In this document: one piece after another, positions 34,478 to 42,362 of the stretch
Numbering within the stretch: position 1 is the first letter of the stretch
Layout: each line of letters begins with the position of its first letter
Assembly (NCBI GenBank): GCA_964370095.1
Contig: CAYJHJ010000006.1
Span: forward strand, 1-47,693
DNA: 47,693 nt
Source: CAYJAZ01 sp964370095
GTDB taxonomy: Bacteria; Desulfobacterota; Desulfovibrionia; Desulfovibrionales; Desulfovibrionaceae
Direction: 5' to 3'
The notes under the pieces: model-generated
Told to the model about the DNA's origin: nothing
Seen by the model: the letters and a program-made list of their open reading frames with translations, nothing else
The model's database searches: none
Position numbers and translations under genes: made by a program

Positions 34478-35955
34478 TTCTTTGGCTTTTTATATTCAAT
34501 GCCAAGCACTTTCATTCTGCTTCTTAATGTTGCCGGATTGATGCTTAATAGTTCTGCAGCGCCGTTCTTTCCTTGGATTTTACCTTTTGTCATTTCTAGG
34601 GCAGCAAAAATTTCTTCAGCTGTATAATTTTTCTTGCCTGTTGGTTTTATAAGTGCAGAATTGTCAGGTAAAAACTTAAATTTAATTTCTTTTGAACCAT
34701 CAGAAAGGGCTTCAAGAATACCTCTTTCTATAGCAGAGCGTAATTGCCTTACATTTCCGGCCCATTCATTTTCAATAAGAGAGCGCACTGTTTTATAGCT
34801 TATAACAGGGGGGTCAACAAGTTGGAATTTTTTTGTATAAAATGAATAAAAATATTTAATAAGAACAGGAATATCTTCTTTTCTTTGCTTGAGCGGCGGA
34901 ATATCAATAGGGAAAATAGCTAAGCGATAGTATAAATCTTCCCTAAATTCACCATCTTGCACCATTTGCCAAAGATTTCTGTGTGTAGCAGAAATTATGC
35001 GTATATCAAGATTTATTATTCGCTCGCTTCCAATTCTTTGTATTGTTCTGTTCTCAAGCACTCTTAATAGTCTTGTTTGGGCTGTTTTTGAAAGTTCGCC
35101 AATTTCATCAAGATAGATTGTACCGCCGTTTGCTTGTTCAAAATAGCCTTTTCTTAACTGCAAAGCACCTGTAAAAGCCCCTTTTTCAAAGCCAAAAAGT
35201 TCACTTTCTACTAAGGAATCAGGTATTGCCCCACAGTTCACTTTCACTAAAGGTTTAAGTTTTCTTGGTGAGCTTGAATGAAGAACTTCAGCCACTAATT
35301 CTTTGCCTGAGCCTGAAGGGCCATTTATTAAAATAGTTGAATCAAATTGAGCAACTGTATCAACTTTCTTCATAACATCATCCATCCCAGGGCATGCTCG
35401 TAATTGTTCTTCAAAGGTTGCAGGCAAAGCACCTACTGTGGCTAAGTAAATGTGAGGGTGTGGATTATCAAGAAAAAGTTCAAGCAAAATCTTTTTAAGG
35501 TATGGGCGAACAAATTTAACAAGCTCAACATCTTGTTGAGAAAAAGCATTCTCTTTTGAAGAATAAAAGCCAAGCAGCATATATTGATCTTTGTCTTCAG
35601 CTACATATAAAGAAAAAGCAATGTATGAACCGATGGGATAGGGCAGTTCCTTGATGAAAGTGGGCACAGGGTGATCTTTGCCTTCAACTATATTCATATG
35701 ATTTTCACCAAGCATTGATTCTAAAACAGAAAGCGGCAAAAGTTCATTTAAATAATAAGAATATACAGGAACTTTTTCATTAAAAGAATATTCTATAAAA
35801 GTAGTAAAAAGGCGTGTTTTCCTGTCTATGGAATGGCAAGCAATTCTTTCAAAAGGAATAACTTGCTTAAGAAATTCAAAGATTTTGAATAATATTTCGC
35901 GGTTAGGTTCGCAATTAATAAGATATTCTGTAAGTAATTTATATAGCTTTTCCAT
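34474..35955 (-). CDS. Sigma-54-dependent transcriptional activator with GAF sensor domain
   Basis: 493 aa. Residues about 15-165 form a GAF-like sensor. An AAA+ domain follows, with Walker A GPSGSGKE (212-219), the sigma-54 contact loop GAFTGA (259-264), Walker B GGTIYLDEIGEL, and sensor II NEWAGNVRQL. The C-terminus (about 455-485, GAAELLSINPATLRSRMKVL) is a Fis-type helix-turn-helix. No receiver domain is present, so it is likely controlled by a small ligand or redox signal bound by GAF rather than by phosphorylation. It is divergent from the hydrolase operon, which has a textbook -24/-12 promoter, so it very probably activates that operon. An AAGG ribosome site supports the start. Confidence 0.93.
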   Translation of the reverse strand: MEKLYKLLTEYLINCEPNREILFKIFEFLKQVIPFERIACHSIDRKTRLFTTFIEYSFNEKVPVYSYYLNELLPLSVLESMLGENHMNIVEGKDHPVPTFIKELPYPIGSYIAFSLYVAEDKDQYMLLGFYSSKENAFSQQDVELVKFVRPYLKKILLELFLDNPHPHIYLATVGALPATFEEQLRACPGMDDVMKKVDTVAQFDSTILINGPSGSGKELVAEVLHSSSPRKLKPLVKVNCGAIPDSLVESELFGFEKGAFTGALQLRKGYFEQANGGTIYLDEIGELSKTAQTRLLRVLENRTIQRIGSERIINLDIRIISATHRNLWQMVQDGEFREDLYYRLAIFPIDIPPLKQRKEDIPVLIKYFYSFYTKKFQLVDPPVISYKTVRSLIENEWAGNVRQLRSAIERGILEALSDGSKEIKFKFLPDNSALIKPTGKKNYTAEEIFAALEMTKGKIQGKNGAAELLSINPATLRSRMKVLGIEYKKPKN

Positions 35956-35997
35956 ATTTAACCTTGTGTTTTGTGAATTAGGTTTTTGCCCAATTGT

Positions 35998-36026
35998 AAA
36001 GTAGCAAAAAAGTATGTGTTTGACAA
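35998..36026 (-). promoter_or_regulatory. Sigma-70-type promoter of the activator gene
   Basis: Minus strand TTGTCA (36021-36026), 17-bp spacer, TACTTT (35998-36003), 43 bp from the ATG. A TTGACA on the opposite strand overlaps this box (36020-36025) but lacks a convincing -10. Confidence 0.5.
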
Positions 36027-36141
36027 GTGAAATTTAGCACAAAACTATTTTCAAGCTTTGTAATTTTTTTTCACGAATTAAAAATTATTATAAAATTTAA
36101 GTAGTTATAATAAAAATACTTATTAAAAAACTTTGTGAATA

Positions 36142-36170
36142 TTAACTTTTTTAGCAGTTGAAAAAATTAA
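36142..36170. promoter_or_regulatory. Candidate upstream activator site (inverted repeat)
   Basis: Arms TTAACTTTTTT (36142-36152) and GAAAAAATTAA (36160-36170) form an imperfect inverted repeat about 30 bp upstream of the -24 box. Activators usually bind 80-150 bp upstream, so the spacing is short and the call tentative. AAGTA/TACTT arms lie a little further upstream. Confidence 0.3.
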
Positions 36171-36196
36171 CATATTGATTTATTTGTAAATCTTTT

Positions 36197-36213
36197 TTGG
36201 CACAAAGGTTGCA
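36197..36213 (+). promoter_or_regulatory. Sigma-54 (-24/-12) promoter of the hydrolase-TRAP-thioredoxin operon
   Basis: TTGGCAC and TTGCA with 5 bp between (GG at 36199-36200, GC at 36211-36212, 12 bp apart) match the RpoN consensus exactly. The divergent gene encodes a GAFTGA-type activator. Confidence 0.9.
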
Positions 36214-36249
36214 CTTGTTGTATTAGATTTAAAAAAGGAGATGGCTCTT

Positions 36250-37833
36250 ATGATTAAAAATGCTATTGTATTAATGTTTGACACTTTACAATTCAACTAT
36301 CTTGGTTGTTACGGTAACACTTGGATTAAAACTCCTAATATGGATAGACTTGCTCGTGAAGGTGTTTTGTTTGAAAACTCTTACACAGAGGGTGTTCCAA
36401 CTATTCCGTGCCGCCGTGCCATGCACACAGGCAGATATACTCTTCCTTTTGCAGGCTGGACTCCGATGACTCCGGAAGATACTTCTATTGCTGATCTTTG
36501 CTGGGGACGCCCGATAGACACTGCACTTATTTTTGACTGCCCAATGTATCGCCTTCCTAAATTCGGTTATACACGTGGTTTTGATAAAGTTTGGTTTACA
36601 CATGGCCATGAAGGCGATGCTGATTATTATGCAAAAGATCCAATTTTCCATCTTAATAGAGATGACTATTTTGATGAAAAAACTTCTGCTGCATACCTTG
36701 AAAGACATAATCCGGCTGTTGCAAACGCAACATTTGGTGAAATGAATAAATATCTTGCTCAACGTCAATTTGGCGGCGAAAAAGAAGAAAATAGATATGT
36801 TGCCAAAACAATAACAAAAGCAATTGAATATTTAGAACAAGTTGATAGGCAAAAACAATTCTTCTTGTGGATTGACTCATTTGATCCGCATGAGCCTTGG
36901 GATCCACCATCAGTTTGGGATCCTGAAAAGAAATGTATGTATGACCCTGACTATGAAGGAAAAGATGAATTCTTGCCTTTCCCTGATTTAGTTGAAGGTT
37001 TATACACAGAACCACAGCTTCACCATATTCGTATGCTTTATGCTGAATTGGTAACTTTATGCGATAAATATTTAGGCAAGCTTCTTGATGCACTCAAAAA
37101 ACTTGGTTTTGAAGAAAACACCCTTTTCATGATGGTTTCAGATCACGGTCAACCTTTGGGTAATGGTGAGCATGGGCACGGCTTATTGCGTAAAATGCGT
37201 CCTTGGCCTTATGAAGAATTGGTTCACACACCACTTTTACTTCGTGCACCCGGAATTGAAGCTAATCAAAGACTTAAAGGTTTTGTGCAATCATGTGATG
37301 TTGCCCCAACTGTTTGTGATTGGCTTGGAATTGGTGTTCACCCGGATATGCAAGGGCATAGCCTCCTTCCAATGTGCCGCGGCGAAGTTGAAAAAGTTCG
37401 TGATTTTGCTATTGCAGGTTACTATTCTTTCTCATGGGCATTATACACAGAACAATGGTCATACATTCACTGGGTAAAAAATGCAGAATCAACAGGCGAT
37501 ATGATCAAAAACTTCTATAACACAGCAACTGACTCTTCACACTTAGAAGCAACAGGCGCAACTGGCTTTGGTGATGACTTTGTTGGTGATGATGTTGCAG
37601 AACATTGTGATGACGTTCAAGCTCAATACAAAAAAGAAGCAACTATTGACGGTGCCGATCAATGGACTTGCACACCTGCAAGCTCAAGTGAAGTTCCTGA
37701 AAAAGATGAACTTTATGACAGAATTAACGATCCTTTCCAACTCAATAACCTTATTGATAAACACCCTGATGTTGCAAAACAACTTTATGATCAATTACGT
37801 GAATACATGTCAGAATTACGTGCATCATTATAA
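36250..37833 (+). CDS. Sulfatase-like hydrolase (alkaline phosphatase superfamily) with Thr at the nucleophile position
   Basis: 527 aa from the ATG at 36250, which has an AAGGAG site 9 bp upstream; the in-frame ATG at 36241 touches that site. It has the PF00884 plan: Asp11 with LGCYGN, TPNMDRLAREG, the nucleophile region Thr51-Ile-Pro-Cys54-Arg55 then RAMHTGR, His214 in FDPHEPWD, and Asp298-His299-Gly with GEHGHG (304-311). True sulfatases have C/S-x-P-x-R, and the Cys is made into formylglycine. Here the position is Thr, as in phosphodiesterase and phosphonate-hydrolase branches, and the Cys is displaced by three. There is no signal peptide, so it is cytoplasmic and would act on an imported ester. 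First gene of the sigma-54 operon. Confidence 0.85.
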   Translation: MIKNAIVLMFDTLQFNYLGCYGNTWIKTPNMDRLAREGVLFENSYTEGVPTIPCRRAMHTGRYTLPFAGWTPMTPEDTSIADLCWGRPIDTALIFDCPMYRLPKFGYTRGFDKVWFTHGHEGDADYYAKDPIFHLNRDDYFDEKTSAAYLERHNPAVANATFGEMNKYLAQRQFGGEKEENRYVAKTITKAIEYLEQVDRQKQFFLWIDSFDPHEPWDPPSVWDPEKKCMYDPDYEGKDEFLPFPDLVEGLYTEPQLHHIRMLYAELVTLCDKYLGKLLDALKKLGFEENTLFMMVSDHGQPLGNGEHGHGLLRKMRPWPYEELVHTPLLLRAPGIEANQRLKGFVQSCDVAPTVCDWLGIGVHPDMQGHSLLPMCRGEVEKVRDFAIAGYYSFSWALYTEQWSYIHWVKNAESTGDMIKNFYNTATDSSHLEATGATGFGDDFVGDDVAEHCDDVQAQYKKEATIDGADQWTCTPASSSEVPEKDELYDRINDPFQLNNLIDKHPDVAKQLYDQLREYMSELRASL

Positions 37834-37841
37834 AAGAAAAT

Positions 37842-37876
37842 TTGTAAAACCGACAAAGTAAATGTCGGTTTTACAA
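37842..37876 (+). terminator. Hairpin between hydrolase and TRAP receptor (partial terminator or processing site)
   Basis: A 14-bp perfect stem, TTGTAAAACCGACA (37842-37855) and TGTCGGTTTTACAA (37863-37876), begins 8 bp after the hydrolase stop. After the stem comes A-rich rather than T-rich sequence; only the TTTT within the 3' arm could act as a U-tract. It therefore looks like a leaky terminator or mRNA-processing hairpin rather than a full stop. Confidence 0.6.
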
Positions 37877-37948
37877 AAAAAATAAAATTACATTCATTTA
37901 TTCTATGAATAAAATCATTTGTGAATTTACACACAAGAGGAAGTAGTT

Positions 37949-39019
37949 ATGAAATTAAAAAGTATTATTTTAGCATGTATGGCAGCTATGCTTTTTTCAA
38001 GCCCAATGAAAGCAAATGCTGTTGAAAAAACAAATATGGAAATCCTTACTCTTCCATTCGGCACTTCAGCCTATGCTATGGATATGGCAATGGAATCATT
38101 ATTTAAAGAATTTGAAAGTCCAATTTCTTTATTATTGAAGCAAACCCCCGGTATGATGTTTGTATACCGCTATCGTTTTGAAAATAATGATAAGATGCAA
38201 GAAGGCAAAATGCCTTTCTATCTTTATAATACTGTTTTACCTGTTATCACCTATGCTGCAAATGGTTTAACTCCTTATGAAGATTATCCTGATCCTGATT
38301 CACGCATTATTGCTGTTGTAAACGGTGCAGTTACCCCGTATATCACTTTTGAAGATGACATTAAAGTATTGAATGACATGGAAGGAAAGAAAGTTGGCGT
38401 TGCAGAAAAAGCTCGTCCAAATCAGTCAATTCTTCCAAACAAGCCACTTTTTGATAAAGTTTTAGGCGATTTTGAAAAAGTTGATTGGCAATATCTTGGT
38501 GCCATGAACTCAAAAGATGCTATTCTAAACGGAAGTATTGATGTTCATATGGGAACAGCTCTTTGCCAATTACTTGCTGATGAAAACGGCAATTTTTACA
38601 CAACAAAAATCACACCGGATCCTGCTACTATGGAAGTTATAAGCTCAGGCACACCTTACAGTATTATTGATGAAGATCCAAGTGTTGTTAGATCAGCTTA
38701 TAATCCTGCAAGCGATTTAGTTCAATCACCTGTTTTATTAAAAGCAGGCAGTGCTCCGGGACTTGATAAAGACGTGTGGGTAAAAGGCTTTGGTGTTGGT
38801 TATCTTACACATAAAGACGTTTCTGATGAAGTAGTAGAAGAAATTGTATACACAATGTATAAAAATAAAGAAAGGCTTGCTGAATATTATGAAGGCTTTT
38901 CTTATATGACAGATTCTCCTTATCTTCCCGGCACAGATGTTGCTCTTTATCACCCAGGCGTATTCAAAGCTATGAAAAGACTAGGCTTAGCTTTACCTGA
39001 CGGTGTTACTGTTGAATAA
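37949..39019 (+). CDS. TAXI-family TRAP transporter solute-binding protein
   Basis: 356 aa. A Sec signal peptide (residues 1-24, cleavage after ANA) directs it to the periplasm. The start of the mature part, LTLPFGTSAYAMDMAMESLFKE, fits the TAXI pattern in which a glycine-containing turn is followed by a helix (usually GTGGVYYPLG). Later features are DMEGKKVGVAEKARPNQ, LNGSIDVHMGTALCQLLAD and KDVSDEVVEEIVYTMYKNKERLAEY. The first motif departs from the standard TAXI signature, so the ligand may differ from glutamate- or dicarboxylate-type ligands. It precedes the fused TRAP permease, with a strong GC-rich hairpin between them. A GAGGAAG ribosome site supports the ATG. Confidence 0.85.
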   Translation: MKLKSIILACMAAMLFSSPMKANAVEKTNMEILTLPFGTSAYAMDMAMESLFKEFESPISLLLKQTPGMMFVYRYRFENNDKMQEGKMPFYLYNTVLPVITYAANGLTPYEDYPDPDSRIIAVVNGAVTPYITFEDDIKVLNDMEGKKVGVAEKARPNQSILPNKPLFDKVLGDFEKVDWQYLGAMNSKDAILNGSIDVHMGTALCQLLADENGNFYTTKITPDPATMEVISSGTPYSIIDEDPSVVRSAYNPASDLVQSPVLLKAGSAPGLDKDVWVKGFGVGYLTHKDVSDEVVEEIVYTMYKNKERLAEYYEGFSYMTDSPYLPGTDVALYHPGVFKAMKRLGLALPDGVTVE

Positions 39020-39026
39020 TTTTTAA

Positions 39027-39055
39027 TGCGGCGGATTATCCAATAATCCGCCGCA
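39027..39055 (+). terminator. GC-rich hairpin between TRAP receptor and permease genes
   Basis: Perfect 12-bp stem TGCGGCGGATTA (39027-39038) with TAATCCGCCGCA (39044-39055), 5-nt loop, no T-run. In binding-protein operons such hairpins protect the receptor mRNA 3' end and cut downstream expression, giving receptor excess over permease. Confidence 0.65.
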
Positions 39056-39068
39056 ACACGAGGATTGT

Positions 39069-40991
39069 ATGGATAATTCTATTCAAAAAAATAATATACT
39101 TTTAGATAGATTGCTCACTCTTGTGGCTGTTGTGATGGTTTTTTACCATGCTATCTATTTGTTTTTTCCTTTTGTGAATGCACTTTTGCACCAAAATATT
39201 CACTTGGCACTTGCTTTTACGGTTATTTGCTTAATGGGTATACGTGCGGCAAAAACTAACTTTATAAAAATATTTTGGGGTGTTACATTAGTTATCTCAC
39301 TTGCTACCTGCTTATTTATTCATGTTGAATATGAAAGACTTCACATGTGGGCAGGTTTTCCTGAATTTGTGGACATGATAGTAGGGATAACCCTTGTAAT
39401 ACTTGTTATGTTTATGACATACCTTTACTGGGGCTTGGTTTTTCCAATTCTTACAGGCGTTGCAGTTTTGTATGCATTTTTTGGCCATCTTATTCCCGGG
39501 CCATTAGGTCATCCATATCTTGATCCTAAACTTGTTTTATCAAACATGGGTATAGGTTTTGAGGGTGTTTATGGAATGATGCTCAATACTTCTGCTAATG
39601 TTATGTTTTTCTTTATTATATTTGGCTCACTGTTTGAAAGTGTTGGCATAACAAAATTCTTTCAGGCTATCGGGCGTTATATTGGCGGTAAGATGCGTGG
39701 CGGTTCTGCTATTGGTTCTGTAATGTCTTCTTCCTTGCTTGGTATGTGCACAGGCGGCGCTATGGTTAACGTAGCTCTTGCAGGTTCTTTTACGCTTCCA
39801 ATGATGACAGAAGCAAAATTCAAACCAACTATTGCAGGTGGTATTGAATCATGCTCATCAACAGGCGGCGGGCTTACACCTCCTGTTATGGGTATTGCTA
39901 TTTTTATTATGGCAAGCTTTTTAAATATGTCATACGTTGACTTGGTTCCGGCAACAATCGTTCCGGCTGCCGTATACTATTTTGGACTATTTTTAGGTGT
40001 TATTCTTATTATCAAACGTGATAACATTCCACTTTGTTTTGTTAGCTATGAAGCAAGTGATATCCGTTTAGGTTTCCCTGTATTTGCAATTCCGATTACT
40101 ATTCTTTGCTATTTGCTTTTTAGCAGATATTCACCCGCATTTTCAGCTTTTTGGACAACAATAGCTCTTATTGTTGTTTCAATGGTAAGAAAAGAAACAA
40201 GAGTTAACCTTAAAAGCTTGCTTGAAGGCTTTACAAAAGGCTGTGAGCAAATGGCAACCTTAGCATTAGTGCTTGCGATGATTGGAATTTTTATTTCAAT
40301 GATCAACCTCACCAATGCAGGACCAAAGCTTTCAGCTATTATTGAAATTCTTTCAGGCGGATACATGCTTCCTTCACTCTTCTTCACCATGATTCTATGC
40401 ATCTTGCTTGGTTGTGCGCTTCCTCCGCCGGTTGCCTATATGGTAGTTGCCTTGGTAGTTGCCCCAAGCATGAAAGATTTAGGTGTTTCTATTGTTGCAA
40501 CACATTTATTCTGCTTCTATTTCTCTTTCTTATCAAATATCACACCACCTATTGCAGGTTCGTCGATGGTAGCGGCAAGAATGTTGAAAGTTTCATTTAT
40601 GGAAACAAGTTGGGAATCATTAAAATTTGCTCTTCCTTTCTTTATCGTTCCTTATTTTGCAATCTTCAATCCAATTGTTACTCTTCAAGCTCAAGCTCCA
40701 CTTGATGCAATCACAGCTTTAGTTATGCTTGTTATTTCAGCTGCAGCTATTGCAATAGCAACTTGGGGTTATCTTCGTGGTAAATTGAGTTTTATGGAAC
40801 GTGCTCTTATGGCTATAAGTGCTGTAATTTGTACTATAAGCGGCTTAGAATCAGGCACAATTTCCATCACTTTAGGAAGCGTAGGCGTGGCTATTTTCGT
40901 GATAGTTTATCTTTATAGAATGAAAAAAGGCATTGTAAGCCCATTATTCTTAAAAGAAAAACCTGATGAATTGGAATGTATTGTGGAATAA
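39069..40991 (+). CDS. TRAP transporter fused permease (4TM + 12TM, TAXI-associated)
   Basis: 640 aa. The N-terminal 120 residues hold about four helices corresponding to the small DctQ-like subunit. The remainder is the large DctM-like subunit with GKMRGGSAIGSVMSSSLLGMCTGGAMVNVALAGSF split over two helices, ESCSSTGGGLTPPVMGIAIFIM and NITPPIAGSSMVAARM. This fused form is typical of TAXI TRAP systems. It imports an unknown organic anion with a Na+ or H+ gradient. An AGGA site lies directly after the hairpin stem, so formation of the hairpin may modulate initiation. Four extra hydrophobic segments at the C-terminus (about 545-620) match the TAXI-type length. Confidence 0.92.
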   Translation: MDNSIQKNNILLDRLLTLVAVVMVFYHAIYLFFPFVNALLHQNIHLALAFTVICLMGIRAAKTNFIKIFWGVTLVISLATCLFIHVEYERLHMWAGFPEFVDMIVGITLVILVMFMTYLYWGLVFPILTGVAVLYAFFGHLIPGPLGHPYLDPKLVLSNMGIGFEGVYGMMLNTSANVMFFFIIFGSLFESVGITKFFQAIGRYIGGKMRGGSAIGSVMSSSLLGMCTGGAMVNVALAGSFTLPMMTEAKFKPTIAGGIESCSSTGGGLTPPVMGIAIFIMASFLNMSYVDLVPATIVPAAVYYFGLFLGVILIIKRDNIPLCFVSYEASDIRLGFPVFAIPITILCYLLFSRYSPAFSAFWTTIALIVVSMVRKETRVNLKSLLEGFTKGCEQMATLALVLAMIGIFISMINLTNAGPKLSAIIEILSGGYMLPSLFFTMILCILLGCALPPPVAYMVVALVVAPSMKDLGVSIVATHLFCFYFSFLSNITPPIAGSSMVAARMLKVSFMETSWESLKFALPFFIVPYFAIFNPIVTLQAQAPLDAITALVMLVISAAAIAIATWGYLRGKLSFMERALMAISAVICTISGLESGTISITLGSVGVAIFVIVYLYRMKKGIVSPLFLKEKPDELECIVE

Positions 40992-41066
40992 ATATGAAAA
41001 AATAGGATGAAATTACACTCATATCCTCAAAAAAAAGTTACAATTAGTTAAAATAAGGAGATTATT

Positions 41067-41381
41067 ATGATAGAAGGTATTCAATCACTCGATCCCACAA
41101 ATGTTGAAGATTTTGTTCAAAATAATAATGGAATGATTATTTTCCATAAAACTTTATGCCCGCACTGCAAGGTTATGGGAAAGGTTTTACTAAAGGTAAA
41201 AGATCAAAATAAAGATATTGCTATTGCAGCTATTGATACTGAAGAAGAAGAAGCCTTGAAAGCAAAATTCGGTGTTGAGCGTGTTCCAACAATAGTTGTT
41301 GTGAAAAATGGCGAACAAAAAGCAAGCAAAACAGCGGTTATGAACCCTAAAGAAATTCTTGCTTATTATAAAAGTGCCTAG
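41067..41381 (+). CDS. Atypical thioredoxin with CPHC active site
   Basis: 104 aa, one thioredoxin fold. The redox site is Leu30-Cys31-Pro-His-Cys34, i.e. CPHC as in DsbA-like proteins, not the WCGPC of standard thioredoxin; the Trp is also lost. The cis-Pro loop is VERVPTIVVV (Pro74), and GEQKASKTAVMNPKEIL follows. No signal peptide, so cytoplasmic. A His in the CxxC usually raises the redox potential, making it a weaker reductant. It sits 75 bp after the permease, with a strong AAGGAG site, and 8 bp ahead of the reductase gene, its likely partner. I recall similar atypical thioredoxins in Desulfovibrio, but this is from memory. Confidence 0.88.
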   Translation: MIEGIQSLDPTNVEDFVQNNNGMIIFHKTLCPHCKVMGKVLLKVKDQNKDIAIAAIDTEEEEALKAKFGVERVPTIVVVKNGEQKASKTAVMNPKEILAYYKSA

Positions 41382-41389
41382 GGTTTTTT

Positions 41390-42298
41390 ATGGAAAAATT
41401 TGATCTTCTTATTATAGGCGGAGGCATTACAGGCATGACAGCCGCAATTTATGCAGCAAGAGCAAATTTGTCAGTCTGTATCTTGGAAAAAGAAGTGTGC
41501 GGTGGCTTGGTTAACTGGACGCATACCGTTGAAAATGTTCCCTCTTATCAGAAAATACATGGTATTGAGCTTATGGAAAAATCTCGTGAACATGTGGAAT
41601 CTTTAGGGGTAACTATTGTTGAAATAGATGAAGTTGAAAGCGTTGATCTTGATGGTGAAATTAAAACAGCCACAACTTCAATGGGTGATGAATATGGTGC
41701 TAAGGCCATGATTGTTGCCACAGGCAGAAAACCTATTGCTTTGCCGCTTGATTCAGAATGGGCAAATATACATTATTGTGCTATTTGCGATGGCACAGCC
41801 TATAAAAATAAAGATGTGATAGTTGTAGGCGGCGGCAATGCCGGATTTGATGAAACTTTATTTCTTTGCGATTTAGGCGTAAAAAGTGTGCATATTCTTG
41901 AAATTTTTCCTGAATGTGTTGCTGCAAAAGCAACGCAAGATGAGGCTAAAGCTACCGGAAAAGTAAAAGTAAGCACAAATACAAAGATTGCAAAACTTGA
42001 AGAATTATCAAATGGAAAAGCCAAGGTTTACCTTGAAAATTCTGAAACAGGCTTAACAACAGAAGAAGAAATTGATGGCATCTTTGTCTTTATTGGACAA
42101 AAGCCTCTTACAGAAATTTTTGAAAATAAGCTTGAAATGGAAAAAGGCTATCTTGTGGCAGATGAACTTATGCACACTAAGAAAGCCGGCGTTTTTGCAG
42201 CAGGCGATGTTACAGTGAAAAAATATCGTCAAATCACAACAGCAATGGCCGATGGAACTATTGCAGCTTTAGAAGCTGAAAAATATATACGTTCATAA
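41390..42298 (+). CDS. Thioredoxin-reductase-like flavoprotein, atypical pyridine nucleotide site
   Basis: 302 aa. FAD-binding motif LIIGGGITGMTAAIYAARANL (7-27, written here as two overlapping parts IIGGGITGMTAAIY and AARANL) and redox-active Cys130-Ala-Ile-Cys133 in CAICDG. The second nucleotide motif is VVGGGNAGFDETLF (146-159). The C-terminal FAD motif is GVFAAGDVTVKKYRQITTAMADG. After the second GxGxxG the usual HRRxxxR that grips the NADPH 2'-phosphate is absent; the sequence reads VHILEIFPECVAAKA. The donor is therefore probably NADH, or a non-pyridine donor such as ferredoxin. It should reduce the neighbouring CPHC thioredoxin. A terminator follows directly, closing the operon. Confidence 0.88.
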   Translation: MEKFDLLIIGGGITGMTAAIYAARANLSVCILEKEVCGGLVNWTHTVENVPSYQKIHGIELMEKSREHVESLGVTIVEIDEVESVDLDGEIKTATTSMGDEYGAKAMIVATGRKPIALPLDSEWANIHYCAICDGTAYKNKDVIVVGGGNAGFDETLFLCDLGVKSVHILEIFPECVAAKATQDEAKATGKVKVSTNTKIAKLEELSNGKAKVYLENSETGLTTEEEIDGIFVFIGQKPLTEIFENKLEMEKGYLVADELMHTKKAGVFAAGDVTVKKYRQITTAMADGTIAALEAEKYIRS

Positions 42299-42312
42299 TT
42301 GGGGGCAAAACT

Positions 42313-42355
42313 AAAAAGAGCATTGCATATAATAATTATGCAATGCTCTTTTTTT
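42313..42355. terminator. Strong bidirectional terminator at the end of the sigma-54 operon
   Basis: A 15-bp stem, AAAGAGCATTGCATA with TATGCAATGCTCTTT, is flanked by an A-run before and a run of T after, so it terminates both the reductase gene and the converging MFS genes. Confidence 0.9.
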
Positions 42356-42362
42356 ATGAGCT

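Noticed and set aside
36020..36050. Forward sigma-70 promoter (TTGACA) ahead of the hydrolase operon
   Set aside because: No acceptable -10 box at 16-18 bp; the same bases serve better as the reverse promoter of the activator gene.
36241..36249. ATG at 36241 as the start of the hydrolase
   Set aside because: It directly follows the AAGGAG ribosome site with no spacing; the ATG at 36250 has ideal spacing and begins the conserved domain.
36250..37833. Ordinary arylsulfatase
   Set aside because: The nucleophile position is Thr, so formylglycine cannot form there.
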